Numbered from the stretch's first letter, positions 7,512 through 16,158 are shown. The stretch is 64,000 bases of DNA from Desulfopila sp. IMCC35008 (GCF_010646885.2 NZ_CP050700.1:124001-188000); one strand, 5' to 3'. Numbers and translations: made by a program. The notes: generated by a model not told the origin, from the sequence alone.

Positions 7512-9185
7512 ATGGATACCTATAGAGCCTTTCTGGCTGTCATTATCTCTTTTGTAATTTTACTTGGCTATCAGTATTTCTTTGTTGGCTTCGGGCCGAA
7601 GGAACAACCGGTGGGAACTGCTGAAGTAAGCGGTGAGCAACAACCGATACAGACAGCATCACAACCGGCAGCCCAACCGTCAGTTGTGGCCCCGGCCCCT
7701 GCTGTTCAGGCACCTGCTCAGCAGGTAGTTGTCAACCCGGATGCCAGGGATATTCAGGTCGAGACAGACCTGTTCACGGCTGTGGTTTCAGAGAACGGTG
7801 GTGTGTTAAAATCCATGCGGTTGAAAAACTACAGAGAAGAGAATGGTGCAGATTCTCCCGGCATGGACCTGGTGAATAGCGATGATACAAAAGGATTTCC
7901 TCTGAATTTTTCCTGGGGGAGTGCTGTTCCGCAGGGGCTCTATTTTAAGAGCGAGACGGGGACGGTAGAATTTCGTGAGGGCAAGGGTAACCTGACCATG
8001 GTTGCCGATGCCGGAAATGGCTTGAAAGTAGTACGGACGTATACCTTCTTAAAAGACAGTTACCTCGTGGGCCTGAATGTCGCCGTGCAGAATATGTCTG
8101 AACAGCCATTGCAGGGCACCCCACAGATCTATCAGGTAAATACTCCCTTTAGCAAGACAGGAAGCCCGGCGGATCGCTTTCTTTTTCGCGGACCTTCCAG
8201 TTACATAAATGGTGAGCTGAACGAGATAAAAGCCAAGGATCTTGAGGATGGTCCACAGACCCTGCAGGGCGCTATCGAGTGGGCTGGCTATGGCGGTAAT
8301 TATTTTATCAGGGCCATTGTACCCCTGGAGAATGCTGCTACCAGTTACTCCATGGAGGGAACAGAGGACCTGACCAGAACCATGCTGGCCGGTAGTCTCG
8401 ATACTCTGCAACCGGGTACAGAAAAGACGTATCAATACCAGATCCTGTATGGTCCCAAGAAGGTGACCATGCTGCGGGATGCCGGTTATAACCTTGAGAG
8501 ATCGGTCAACTTCGGCTGGTTTGACGTTATTGCCCGACCGACCTTATGGCTGTTGAATTTCTTTTACTCATATGTCGGTAACTACGGTATCGCCATTATT
8601 CTGGTAACCTGCATGTTTAAGGCACTGTTCTGGCCCATTACCCAGAAGGGTATGAAGTCGATGAGAAACATGCAGAAATTGCAGCCGAAGATGGTGAAGA
8701 TCAAGGAGAAGTACAAAGACGACCCGACCAAGATGAACCAGGAGGTGATGGGTCTCTACAAGACCTATAAGGTTAATCCGCTTGGTGGTTGTTTGCCGAT
8801 GGTTTTGCAGATCCCGGTATTTTTTGCTCTTTACAAGGTGTTGTTGCAGTCCATTGAGCTCAGGCATGCCCCATTTATGTTGTGGATTAATGACCTGTCA
8901 GCTCCTGATAGGCTCTGGATAGGTATTGATATCCCGTATCTTGGCGGTATTCCGGTGTTGACACTGATGATGGGTGCCTCCATGTGGCTCCAGCAGAAGA
9001 TGACACCGACGACTGCGGATCCTGCCCAGGCGAAGATCCTGCAGTTCCTGCCGGTTATTTTTACCTTCATGTTCCTTAATTTTGCATCCGGTCTTGTGCT
9101 TTACTGGTTTATCAATAACCTGCTGTCTATTCTGCAGCAGCAGTTGATTAACCGTGATGTGAAAGTCAAACCGGCCAAAGCATAG
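7512..9185 (+). CDS. yidC: Membrane protein insertase YidC
   Basis: Inserts and folds inner-membrane proteins, alone or with SecYEG. The 557-residue protein starts MDTYRAFLAVIISFVILL (first membrane segment), followed by a Pro/Ala/Gln-rich linker, a large periplasmic beta domain (about residues 75-340) and the conserved C-terminal insertase core beginning near YVGNYGIAIILVT, with QKGMKSMRNMQKLQPKM in the cytoplasmic loop and PLGGCLPMVLQIPVFFALY. I chose the ATG at 7512, with GGAAAG upstream, rather than an earlier in-frame start that would have a long charged extension before the signal-anchor. The architecture is the Gram-negative one. jag follows 20 nt downstream. Confidence 0.96.
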   Translation: MDTYRAFLAVIISFVILLGYQYFFVGFGPKEQPVGTAEVSGEQQPIQTASQPAAQPSVVAPAPAVQAPAQQVVVNPDARDIQVETDLFTAVVSENGGVLKSMRLKNYREENGADSPGMDLVNSDDTKGFPLNFSWGSAVPQGLYFKSETGTVEFREGKGNLTMVADAGNGLKVVRTYTFLKDSYLVGLNVAVQNMSEQPLQGTPQIYQVNTPFSKTGSPADRFLFRGPSSYINGELNEIKAKDLEDGPQTLQGAIEWAGYGGNYFIRAIVPLENAATSYSMEGTEDLTRTMLAGSLDTLQPGTEKTYQYQILYGPKKVTMLRDAGYNLERSVNFGWFDVIARPTLWLLNFFYSYVGNYGIAIILVTCMFKALFWPITQKGMKSMRNMQKLQPKMVKIKEKYKDDPTKMNQEVMGLYKTYKVNPLGGCLPMVLQIPVFFALYKVLLQSIELRHAPFMLWINDLSAPDRLWIGIDIPYLGGIPVLTLMMGASMWLQQKMTPTTADPAQAKILQFLPVIFTFMFLNFASGLVLYWFINNLLSILQQQLINRDVKVKPAKA

Positions 9186-9205
9186 GGAAGGGAGGAAGCG
9201 ACAAG

Positions 9206-10183
9206 ATGTCCGAAGAAAAACACGACTTTTACGGCAAGGAAGTAACTGACGCGATCAAAAAGGCTGTTGATACCCTGAAGGTGCCGCAGGAACAGTTGGA
9301 TATTGAGGTTCTTGAAACCGGATCAACCGGAATTTTCGGGCTGATCCGCAAAAAGGCGAAAATCAGGGTGAAGCTGCAGGACGATACTTCCAAAGGAGCC
9401 GTTCAGGCCGATGAGCCTGTTGAAGTTAAACCGGTTCCTGAGGCTCCAAAGAAACGACCTCGAAAAAAGCAAGCTCCAAAGCCTGAGAAAAAGATGGATA
9501 AGGTAGAGGAGAAAGTAGTTGAGGTTGAGCAAAAGGAAGTTGATACGATTGAAGAGACTATTAAAGAAAAAGAACCGGAGCAGCCACCAGCGGTTGTCGA
9601 GGAGGAAGTAAACGTAAGCGATGAATCCATTGCTATTGTAAAGCAAGATCTGGCCAAGATGCTGGAACTGATGGGCTATGGTTCATCGATTGAGGTCATT
9701 GCTGATGGGCTTACGATTCAGTGCCATATAAGCGACGAGTTCCAGAAGGAATTATCCGGGCCGGAAGGCAAGACCCTTGATTCCATCCAGTATCTTATTC
9801 GCAAAATTTCTGCCCGAAAATGTGCCGAAAGATTACGTATTAATGTTGATGTCGGCAATTTTCGCGAGCAACGTTTGGAAGAGCTGAAAGAACGCGCTGT
9901 AACACTCGCATCCCAGGTGAAGGAAGACGGCAAAACGCAGGTGCTTCCTGCACTGAACCCCTCTGAAAGACGGGAAATCCATATGGTTCTCCAGGAGGAT
10001 AAAGAGGTTCGCAGCCGCTCCGTCGGGGAAGGATTATTTAAGAAAATTCTTATCTACAAGCCGGGAAAAACCACCCGAGGTGGTGGCGGAGGAGGAGGCG
10101 GAAGAAAAAAGAGTGGCCCACGCAACGGTAACCGCCGCGGCAGACCACCCCGCAACTCCAAGCCCAAAACCAACGAGGAGTAA
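9206..10183 (+). CDS. jag: Jag/KhpB-type RNA-binding protein (Jag-N, KH, R3H)
   Basis: Cytoplasmic RNA-binding protein commonly encoded next to yidC. Residues 1-50 form the Jag-N domain (GSTGIFGLIRKKAKIRV). Residues 65-140 are an acidic and Lys-rich low-complexity linker. A KH-like domain follows (about 145-225, GPEGKTLDSIQYL), then an R3H domain with LNPSERREIHMVLQED. The last 45 residues are an unusual Gly- and Arg-rich basic tail containing seven consecutive Gly. The ATG is preceded by GGGAGGAAG. The family is secure. The RNA targets are not known from sequence, and the tail suggests additional nonspecific RNA contact (inference). Confidence 0.93.
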   Translation: MSEEKHDFYGKEVTDAIKKAVDTLKVPQEQLDIEVLETGSTGIFGLIRKKAKIRVKLQDDTSKGAVQADEPVEVKPVPEAPKKRPRKKQAPKPEKKMDKVEEKVVEVEQKEVDTIEETIKEKEPEQPPAVVEEEVNVSDESIAIVKQDLAKMLELMGYGSSIEVIADGLTIQCHISDEFQKELSGPEGKTLDSIQYLIRKISARKCAERLRINVDVGNFREQRLEELKERAVTLASQVKEDGKTQVLPALNPSERREIHMVLQEDKEVRSRSVGEGLFKKILIYKPGKTTRGGGGGGGGRKKSGPRNGNRRGRPPRNSKPKTNEE

Positions 10184-10212
10184 TAAGTTTCTTACGGGGT
10201 CAGGCATACCCC

Positions 10213-10236
10213 GGGGTCAGGCTTAAGCCTGACCCC
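10213..10236. repeat. 24-bp palindromic repeat, consensus copy with half copies
   Basis: Perfect copy in the jag-mnmE gap. A left half (GGGGTCAGGC at about 10196-10205) precedes it and a right half (CCTGACCCC at about 10248-10256) follows it, so the gap holds one full element and two partial ones. Confidence 0.95.
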
Positions 10237-10281
10237 ACCCAAACCTGCCTGACCCCATCAATAACCACCCACAATCAAAAG

Positions 10282-11673
10282 ATGCCAACCGCAGCCGCAA
10301 ACCAATCCACCATAGCCGCCATCTCCACCCCACCAGGCTCCGGAGGAATCGGCATCATCCGCATCAGCGGGGATCAATCCCTGCCCGTCTTAAAGACACT
10401 CTTTACACCCCAGGACCCAAACTGCACCTACGAGAGTCATAAGTTCCATTACGGCCACATCGTTCATCCTGCGTCCGGAAAAATAATCGATGAAATCCTG
10501 GCTGTATACATGCAGACTCCCAAGAGCTATACCCGGGAAGACGTTGTCGAAATCCACTGCCACGGAAGTTTCCTGGTATTGCAAAACGTCCTTGAGCTCA
10601 TCCTCGAGCAGGGTGTACAGCTCGCCGAACCTGGTGAATTCACCAAACGCGCCTTTTTAAACGGACGCATTGACCTGACGAAGGCAGAAGCGGTCATAGA
10701 TATCCTGTCCGCCCGGACCCGAAAGGGTGTCGATATTGCCCAGCAGCAGCTCTCCGGCTCACTCTATAACCGTATAGATATCATCAGGAAAAGCCTGACC
10801 CACATGCGGGCCCTGATTGAGGTGGCCATCGATTTCCCCGATGAGGATATTGATATCATAGACCGGGAGCAACTCCTCAAACAGCTGGATAATGAGGTCG
10901 CTGTCCCCATAGAACGTCTCCTCAAGAATGCGGATCAGGGCAAGATATACCGCGAAGGTATCTCAGTCGTCATCACCGGCCTGCCCAATGTTGGTAAATC
11001 GAGTCTGATGAATACCCTGCTGCAGGAAGAACGTGCCCTTGTTACCGAGATCCCCGGTACCACCCGAGATACAATCGAAGAATGTCTCGATATACATGGC
11101 ATGCCGGTCAGGCTCGTAGATACCGCCGGGATTCGTGATGAAGTGGGTAAGGTTGAGGAACTCGGCATCCAGCGGGCAATGACCCTTATTAACGAAGCGG
11201 ACTTGGTGCTGTTCATGTTAGACGGCTCAAAGGCAGTATCTGATGGAGATAAGCAGCTCTTCCACGCAGTGCAACATAAACCCCTTCTTGCGGTAATAAA
11301 TAAGAGTGATCTCGACTCAGAATGCGACATCTCTTCGCTCACTCCAGATGTGAACGTACAACAGATCCAGATCTCAGCAAAACACCAGCAAGGAATAGAG
11401 GGGCTCAAGCACGCCATCTTCACCAGGGTGACATCAGGCACTGACCAATGGGAAGAGGAAGGGTGCGCACCCAACATACGCCATAAAGCCGCCCTCACCA
11501 AAGCTCACGAGGCCTGCCAACACATCCAAGATGCCCTCAGCAACAACCTCACCACCGACCTTATCGCCGTCGACCTGCAGGAATGCCTCAACCACCTCGG
11601 CGACATTGTCGGCGAAACCACCACCGAAGACATTCTCGACGTCATCTTCGAACAATTCTGCCTCGGCAAATAA
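10282..11673 (+). CDS. mnmE: tRNA modification GTPase MnmE (TrmE)
   Basis: Partner of MnmG in forming cmnm5U34 in tRNA. The 463-residue protein has the N-terminal formyl-THF-binding domain (STPPGSGGIGIIRISG; later TKRAFLNGRIDLTKAEAV), a Ras-like G domain inserted in the helical domain, with G1 GLPNVGKSS, G2/G3 region TEIPGTTRD and DTAGIRD, and G4 NKSD, and the C-terminal FCLGK motif with the conserved cysteine. All catalytic motifs are intact. The ATG at 10282 is the start giving the standard N-terminus, although no strong ribosome-binding site precedes it. The upstream gap carries palindromic repeats. Confidence 0.96.
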   Translation: MPTAAANQSTIAAISTPPGSGGIGIIRISGDQSLPVLKTLFTPQDPNCTYESHKFHYGHIVHPASGKIIDEILAVYMQTPKSYTREDVVEIHCHGSFLVLQNVLELILEQGVQLAEPGEFTKRAFLNGRIDLTKAEAVIDILSARTRKGVDIAQQQLSGSLYNRIDIIRKSLTHMRALIEVAIDFPDEDIDIIDREQLLKQLDNEVAVPIERLLKNADQGKIYREGISVVITGLPNVGKSSLMNTLLQEERALVTEIPGTTRDTIEECLDIHGMPVRLVDTAGIRDEVGKVEELGIQRAMTLINEADLVLFMLDGSKAVSDGDKQLFHAVQHKPLLAVINKSDLDSECDISSLTPDVNVQQIQISAKHQQGIEGLKHAIFTRVTSGTDQWEEEGCAPNIRHKAALTKAHEACQHIQDALSNNLTTDLIAVDLQECLNHLGDIVGETTTEDILDVIFEQFCLGK

Positions 11674-11724
11674 CTACCCCGGGGTTTGTCCCGGGGGCTG
11701 TCCCGGGGTCAGGCTTCAATTGCC

Positions 11725-11748
11725 GGGGTCAGGCTTAAGCCTGACCCC
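11725..11748. repeat. 24-bp palindromic repeat, left flank of the RAYT gene
   Basis: Perfect copy between mnmE and the transposase gene. A left half copy (GGGGTCAGGCTT at 11704-11715) lies just upstream. Confidence 0.95.
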
Positions 11749-11851
11749 AACTACTTCTCACTTCTCACACTGCAACCCGGGTGTTGCATTGCACCGGGGC
11801 CTAAATGACTGTCTGACCTACAATCACCAATCACAACTCCCTCCCCAACCC

Positions 11852-11878
11852 TTTACATTTCACCAAATATCGTATAAT
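11852..11878 (+). promoter_or_regulatory. Candidate promoter of the RAYT gene, nearly leaderless
   Basis: A TTTACA box (11852-11857) and a perfect TATAAT (11873-11878) are 15 bp apart. Transcription would start at about 11885, two bases before the ATG at 11887, leaving no room for a ribosome-binding site. Confidence 0.4.
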
Positions 11879-11886
11879 AGTCTAAC

Positions 11887-12471
11887 ATGCCAAGACCATT
11901 ACGAATAATTTTCCCCAACACACCCCACCACATAACCCAAAGAGGCTACAACCACCAACCCGTCTTCCACTATGAAGAAGACTACCAAACCTATCTCTCC
12001 AACCTCCTCACCTTCAAAAAACAATTCAATTGCAAGATATACGCATACTGCCTGATGTCCAACCATGTCCATCTCGTAATCAACCCTGGCGACAACCCCG
12101 ACTCAATCTCAAATCTTATGCAAAGAGTAGCAGGCCGCCAAACCCACTATAGAAATGTCCGTTACAATCGAAGAGGCAGCCTATGGGAAGGCCGCTTCAA
12201 ATGCACCCACATACCCAGCCTAGAGTACCTTCTCGCCTGCTACTGCTATATCGATCTCAATCCTTTTCATGCGGGTATAGTAAAGAAACCGCAATCATAT
12301 AGATGGTCCAGCTGCTCCGCACACATCACCGATGAGTGTAATCCAATTCTCGATACAGATATTGTATACCAAGCCTTGGGCGACAGCCAAAAAGAGAGAG
12401 CCCAATTATACCTGGAGTACCTGAGAAACAGCGTCAAAGAAGAGAAATTTACTAACCGGGGCCAGGCTTAA
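11887..12471 (+). CDS. REP-associated tyrosine transposase (RAYT; Y1/IS200-like)
   Basis: Single-strand DNA transposase of the Y1 superfamily (TnpA_REP group). The 194-residue protein has the N-terminal signature PRPLRIIFPNTPHHITQRG, the HUH metal-binding motif in SNHVHLVI (residues about 58-65), a candidate catalytic tyrosine in the helix around THYRNVRYNRR, and RGSLWEGRFK, typical of RAYTs. No IS ends or second orf are visible. Instead, the gene stands between two palindromic repeats (11725-11748 and 12458-12481), and the right one overlaps its stop codon (NRGQA-stop). The natural inference is that this protein is, or was, the mobiliser of the palindrome family. Low C-terminal similarity and adenine/cytosine-rich codon use set it apart from mnmE. 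Confidence 0.9.
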   Translation: MPRPLRIIFPNTPHHITQRGYNHQPVFHYEEDYQTYLSNLLTFKKQFNCKIYAYCLMSNHVHLVINPGDNPDSISNLMQRVAGRQTHYRNVRYNRRGSLWEGRFKCTHIPSLEYLLACYCYIDLNPFHAGIVKKPQSYRWSSCSAHITDECNPILDTDIVYQALGDSQKERAQLYLEYLRNSVKEEKFTNRGQA

Positions 12472-12481
12472 GCCTGGCCCC
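12458..12481. repeat. 24-bp palindromic repeat variant, provides the RAYT stop codon
   Basis: Half-site GGGGCCAGGCTT with the compensating change in the other arm (AAGCCTGGCCCC), so the palindrome is perfect. The central TAA is the stop codon of the transposase gene. Confidence 0.95.
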
Positions 12482-12517
12482 AAACACCCTGAGCTTCTAA
12501 ACTAAACAAAAAAAATC

Positions 12518-12652
12518 TGTATCTTAGTGTATTAACGATTGGCGAGATCCATATAGGAATCGAAAGTTACAGCCTGGGAAAAGAAAACAGAATTACAACA
12601 CAGAAGGGCAAACGAATTGCGAGAAAGATTCAAAGGAAGAATCGTGATAACC
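12518..12652 (+). pseudogene. Remnant of a VapC-type toxin gene
   Basis: This 135-bp stretch aligns along its whole length with the middle of the intact PIN toxin gene (about 13306-13440). It includes runs such as AAGAAAACAGAATTAC and AACGAATTGCGAGAAAGATT that are identical. Both ends and the reading frame are lost. It ends about 12 bp before a palindromic repeat (12664). It is a separate, older copy or a partial duplication of the toxin gene. Confidence 0.85.
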
Positions 12653-12663
12653 GAGGTCTGTCC

Positions 12664-12687
12664 GGGGTCAGGCTTAAGCCTGACCCC
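12664..12687. repeat. 24-bp palindromic repeat, consensus copy
   Basis: Perfect copy immediately downstream of the vapC remnant. Confidence 0.95.
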
Positions 12688-12822
12688 TCCTGCTTATATT
12701 CACCGCCAGCCTTTTTCTAAAACCATTCACATCTCAAGCATCAAGTTGACAACTAAAGAGGATTGACATACAGTCTAGACAGGCTAGCCATAAATACATG
12801 AGTTTGGGGCAGGCCTCCATCC

Positions 12823-12846
12823 GGGGTCAGGCTTAAGCCTGACCCC
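12823..12846. repeat. 24-bp palindromic repeat, consensus copy
   Basis: Perfect copy about 110 bp upstream of the antitoxin gene. Confidence 0.95.
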
Positions 12847-12954
12847 TCATATACCGAACAATAGTTCGTCATATGATATGACATGAATACTCGCAAATAT
12901 ATGGTGACACTTTATTAAAAGTTCTGACGAGCCCGATATAGCTAAGGTGAAACG

Positions 12955-13209
12955 ATGATACATAATGAATGGCAATTGCAAGAAGCAAAAAATAAATTCA
13001 GCAAATTAGTTGAAAAAGCGCAAAAAACAGGTCCGCAAGTTGTGACTAAACATGGACGTGATGCCGTGGTGGTTCTTTCAATTGACGATTATAAAAAGCT
13101 CACGAAAAGGAAACATGATTTGGTTAAATTCTTTCAGTCGTCACCCTTGGCAGGTGAAGAAATTGAGTTGTCTCGATCAAAAGAAAGACCAAGGGATGTG
13201 GAGTTATGA
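12955..13209 (+). CDS. Type II antitoxin, Phd/YefM family
   Basis: The 84-residue protein carries the Phd/YefM N-terminal DNA-binding fold: WQLQEAKNKFSKLVEKA, then GPQVVTKHGRDAVVVLSIDDYKKL. The C-terminal tail is charged and probably binds and neutralises the toxin. AAGGTG lies upstream of the ATG. Its last codons overlap the toxin start by 4 nt (ATGA), so translation is coupled. Such antitoxins usually repress their own operon by binding the leader; no operator was identified by eye. Confidence 0.93.
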   Translation: MIHNEWQLQEAKNKFSKLVEKAQKTGPQVVTKHGRDAVVVLSIDDYKKLTKRKHDLVKFFQSSPLAGEEIELSRSKERPRDVEL

Positions 13210-13625
13210 AATATCTCCTCGATACCTGCGTCTTGTCTGAGTTAATTAAGAAAGCGCCTGAAAAAAAGGTGGTATCCTGGATTTCAGACCTGAATGAAGA
13301 TGATTTATATCTCAGCGTACTAACAATTGGAGAAATATACAAAGGCGTTGAGAAACTACAGTCAGGAGCAAAGAAAACAGAATTACACAACTGGGTGTCA
13401 AACGAATTGCGAGAAAGATTCAAAGGCAGAATACTGGATTTTGACCTGCCAACAGCCTCAATATGGGGGAAGCTTCAAGGCGAGTCGGAATCTGTTGGAA
13501 GGCCAATGTCTGCTATTGATGGCCAAATCGCAGCGACTGGTGTTTCTAACAACCTGACTATTGCTACCCGGAATATCTCTGATATGGAAGTAAGCGGAGT
13601 GTCATTATATAACCCATGGGAGTAA
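13206..13625 (+). CDS. Type II toxin, VapC-like PIN-domain ribonuclease
   Basis: The 139-residue PIN-domain protein starts MKYLLDTCVLSEL, with the first catalytic Asp in LLDT. Further acidic residues are in LTIGEIYKGVEKL and in MSAIDGQIAAT, and the last motif is LTIATRNISDME. These match the four conserved acidic positions of metal-dependent PIN nucleases, and the toxin looks intact. It overlaps the antitoxin gene by ATGA. VapC toxins usually cut tRNA or rRNA; the target here cannot be read from sequence. A remnant of a closely related gene lies 0.7 kb upstream. Confidence 0.93.
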   Translation: MKYLLDTCVLSELIKKAPEKKVVSWISDLNEDDLYLSVLTIGEIYKGVEKLQSGAKKTELHNWVSNELRERFKGRILDFDLPTASIWGKLQGESESVGRPMSAIDGQIAATGVSNNLTIATRNISDMEVSGVSLYNPWE

Positions 13626-13661
13626 ACAGTGCGCAGCTACCCGAGGGGCAGGCGTAAGCCC

Positions 13662-13685
13662 GGGGTTCGACTTAAGCCTGGCCCC
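13662..13685. repeat. 24-bp palindromic repeat, degenerate copy
   Basis: GGGGTTCGACTT is followed by AAGCCTGGCCCC, so the arms no longer mirror each other fully. A further partial piece (GGGGCAGGCGTAAGCCCGGGG) lies just upstream. Both sit between the convergent toxin and TPR genes. Confidence 0.8.
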
Positions 13686-13708
13686 AAATACCATCAACCC
13701 TCCAAACC

Positions 13709-15985
13709 CTACTCACCCTTCCACTCACCCAACAGCTTCTCAGCCTCACCCCTTTCACCAAACTCAACCTCCGAACTAACAGCCTTCTGAAGAAAGCCCA
13801 GAGCCTCCTCTTTCTCCCCTTTACCATACTGAGCCATAGCCATATGATAATTAATAATGGGGTCGTCTGCCCTTTCGTTCAACGCCTGCTGAAACTGGGT
13901 CGTAGCCAACCCATAAGATTCACGCTTCAGATGCACCATACCAAGGGTATCAGCAATACGAGGGTCATCCGGCAGAGCCTGTTTAGCCATCATGGCTAGA
14001 CGCAACGCCTCGCCCAGGTCTCCTCCTTCCTCAGAGAGCATGATATAGGCCATGTTATTAGCAGCGGTGGGTTGGTCGGGTGCTACCTCGAGCACCTTCT
14101 GGTAAATAGTCTTTGCATCAGTGAACTTCTCTTGAGACTCAAAAATGGTAGCCAACCCAAGATTTGCAGGCACCGAATTCGGATCCTTGGCAAGCAACCC
14201 TTTAAACTCTGTGACTGCTTCTTCCGTTCTGCCGAGTCGGTGCATCAACCTGCCGCGGATAATATACGGCTGCGGGTTATTCGGAGCAAGTTCCTGGGCC
14301 TTCGCAAACGTGGTCAGCGCATCTTCCGGCTTTTTCGCCCTTAACTGCAGATCGCCAAGCAGCATATAGTGGCTGGCTGTCTCCGGAGATTTAGTAATCT
14401 GCTCCTGCACCATCGCGATTGCTTTCTCAATATCCCCCTCTGCGGAGAGTGAGGCAGCCATGGCGAGCGCACGTGAATTACCGGGCACCTTTTCGAGCAG
14501 CTGGGTAAAGGTTTCGAGAGCCTTGTCCCTATCCTTTAAACCAACATAAGCAAGGCCAAGACTACCGATCATGTCCGGGTCTCCGGATACCTGCTTCTGG
14601 ACATCTGTTATCAGTTTCACCGCATCCTCAAAACGCTTATCAAGCAACAACGCTTTAGCAAGAAAACGTACAGCTACGTAATTGCGAGGGTTGAGTTTGA
14701 GTGCAATTGTGGCTTCCTTACCGGCGTTCACTGCATCACCCTGCATTAAAAAGAGCTGAGCCTGCAGGGCGTGAAACTGGCTGTTGGCCGGAGAGAGTTG
14801 CAGCGCCTTGCGGGCCATCTGCTGGGCCAACTCGATCTCACCGAGTTTGAGATGGCAAAGCGCGAGATGGTAGTGTGGATCGGCCCACTTCGGGTAATCT
14901 TTAGTGAGCACGGTAAAGGTCTCGAGCGCTTCCTGATTCTTGCCTCCAGCGAGCAGCAGTTTACCCTTAACAAAGGTAGCACCTTTATGAGCGTCGTTGC
15001 TGGCAAGAACCTCATCTACCAATTGCTGCGTTTCGTCTATTTTTCGCTGATTAAACAAGATGTCTGCGAGAGCCGCTTTCAGGTCATTTGAATCCGGCAG
15101 TACTTCCAGCGCTTCAGTTAAAGCTGTCGCCGCCTTCTCAAGATCCTTCTGCTGCCGGTAAAAGCTGGAGAGCATCAGCCGGAACCGGACTTCTTCTGGA
15201 TTGAGCTCAACAAGCTTTATTAATGTCGCTTCGGTCCGATCCTTATCCTGTACAGCATTGTAATAGCTGGAAAGAACCAGGAGCGCCTGTGGCTTGTCTC
15301 CAAAATTCGACTCGATTTTCTCCGCCAGCTCATTTGCATTGTCACTCAACTTCTGCTGTTGATAAAGCAGGAGCAAGGTTCGGTAGTTGGAAAGATTTTC
15401 CGGACCGAGCTCAATGGCTTGGATAAACATCCTTTCGCTTTCCACAAAATCCTTCTGGGCAGCTGCAAGTCTCCCGCGAATGTTATAAAAACGGTCGCTT
15501 TCGGCCTCCGGCCCTGTGGCTTTTTCAAGGGCCGCTTTTGCAGCCTCAAAGTTACCGTCGATAAGCTCCACATTGGCGAGTAGCGCAATCCCGTCAAGGT
15601 AAGAAGGATCTTTTTCGAGAACAGTACTCAAGTACTTTCTTGTTTCTTCCTTCTTCTTCGCCATAAGATAGAATTCTGCCACCTTGACTCCGGCATCCAG
15701 ATTGCTCGGATCAAGGGTGACAGACCGCTGCAATTCACCAAATGCGGCCTTAGCGTCACCGTTTTTCAGATAGAGAAGGCCAAGCTGGTAGCGTGCATCG
15801 GAAAATTTCGGGTCGATGTCGATGGCATTTCGCAATTCAATGATGGCGGAGTTGCTGTCTTCCTGATTGATGTACTCAAGCGCCCTTGCATAATGCTTCT
15901 CTTTTTTCTTTTCAGGGTTTGAGCAGCCGGCGAGAACAAAGGATACGAGAAGTGCGATGCAGCAGAGACGAAGCAAGTTAAACAT
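13709..15985 (-). CDS. TPR-repeat lipoprotein, PrsT-like (PEP-CTERM/exosortase system)
   Basis: A 758-residue lipoprotein made almost entirely of tetratricopeptide repeats. The start chosen (MFNLLRLCCIALLVSFVLAGC) gives a type II signal peptide with lipobox LAGC at about residue 21, and AAGG lies upstream; in-frame starts further upstream would place a non-hydrophobic extension before the signal. About 20 TPR units follow from KHYARALEYINQEDSNSAI onward, each with the usual Gly/Ala/Pro spacing. The protein resembles the large TPR lipoprotein of exosortase loci (PrsT), and the divergent neighbours (polysaccharide export, beta-barrel, epsI, exosortase) fit that. It presumably acts as an outer-membrane-associated scaffold for polysaccharide assembly or export. 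The family label rests on context plus architecture. Confidence 0.82.
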   Translation of the reverse strand: MFNLLRLCCIALLVSFVLAGCSNPEKKKEKHYARALEYINQEDSNSAIIELRNAIDIDPKFSDARYQLGLLYLKNGDAKAAFGELQRSVTLDPSNLDAGVKVAEFYLMAKKKEETRKYLSTVLEKDPSYLDGIALLANVELIDGNFEAAKAALEKATGPEAESDRFYNIRGRLAAAQKDFVESERMFIQAIELGPENLSNYRTLLLLYQQQKLSDNANELAEKIESNFGDKPQALLVLSSYYNAVQDKDRTEATLIKLVELNPEEVRFRLMLSSFYRQQKDLEKAATALTEALEVLPDSNDLKAALADILFNQRKIDETQQLVDEVLASNDAHKGATFVKGKLLLAGGKNQEALETFTVLTKDYPKWADPHYHLALCHLKLGEIELAQQMARKALQLSPANSQFHALQAQLFLMQGDAVNAGKEATIALKLNPRNYVAVRFLAKALLLDKRFEDAVKLITDVQKQVSGDPDMIGSLGLAYVGLKDRDKALETFTQLLEKVPGNSRALAMAASLSAEGDIEKAIAMVQEQITKSPETASHYMLLGDLQLRAKKPEDALTTFAKAQELAPNNPQPYIIRGRLMHRLGRTEEAVTEFKGLLAKDPNSVPANLGLATIFESQEKFTDAKTIYQKVLEVAPDQPTAANNMAYIMLSEEGGDLGEALRLAMMAKQALPDDPRIADTLGMVHLKRESYGLATTQFQQALNERADDPIINYHMAMAQYGKGEKEEALGFLQKAVSSEVEFGERGEAEKLLGEWKGE

Positions 15986-16059
15986 GGCTTTACCTTGATG
16001 CGTATGGTTGAAGTTGAAATACATGTGCAATACCCCAGGATTTCTCACCCAGCTCAATG

Positions 16060-16083
16060 GGGGCTGGCTTCAGCCCGACCCCA
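16060..16083. repeat. 24-bp palindromic repeat, degenerate copy
   Basis: GGGGCTGGCTTCAGCCCGACCCC-like sequence, recognisable by its ends but with several changes and a disturbed centre. Confidence 0.7.
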
Positions 16084-16138
16084 AGCAACCAAGGATCTAA
16101 ATCGCAGTAATCAAAACTGTGGTTTTTGTCCTTTGTTG

Positions 16139-16158
16139 TGCTCGTTGCGTAACGAGCA
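16139..16158. promoter_or_regulatory. Inverted repeat, possible operator
   Basis: TGCTCGTT and AACGAGCA flank a 4-nt spacer with perfect 8-bp arms. The position midway between divergent genes suits a transcription-factor site. No factor is identified. Confidence 0.35.

Larger units (their letters stand above)
12482..12954. other. Gene-poor stretch with a vapC remnant and two palindromes
   Basis: No intact gene. It contains a decayed vapC fragment (12518-12652), palindromes at 12664 and 12823, and then the leader of the toxin-antitoxin operon. Confidence 0.7.

Noticed and set aside
10935..11501. 188-codon minus-strand frame inside mnmE
   Set aside because: Antisense shadow of an intact essential gene; Ser/Arg-rich composition typical of such shadows.
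11704..12846. Dense palindromes around RAYT considered as a CRISPR array
   Set aside because: The repeats are self-palindromic, irregularly spaced, without uniform spacers, and there are no cas genes.
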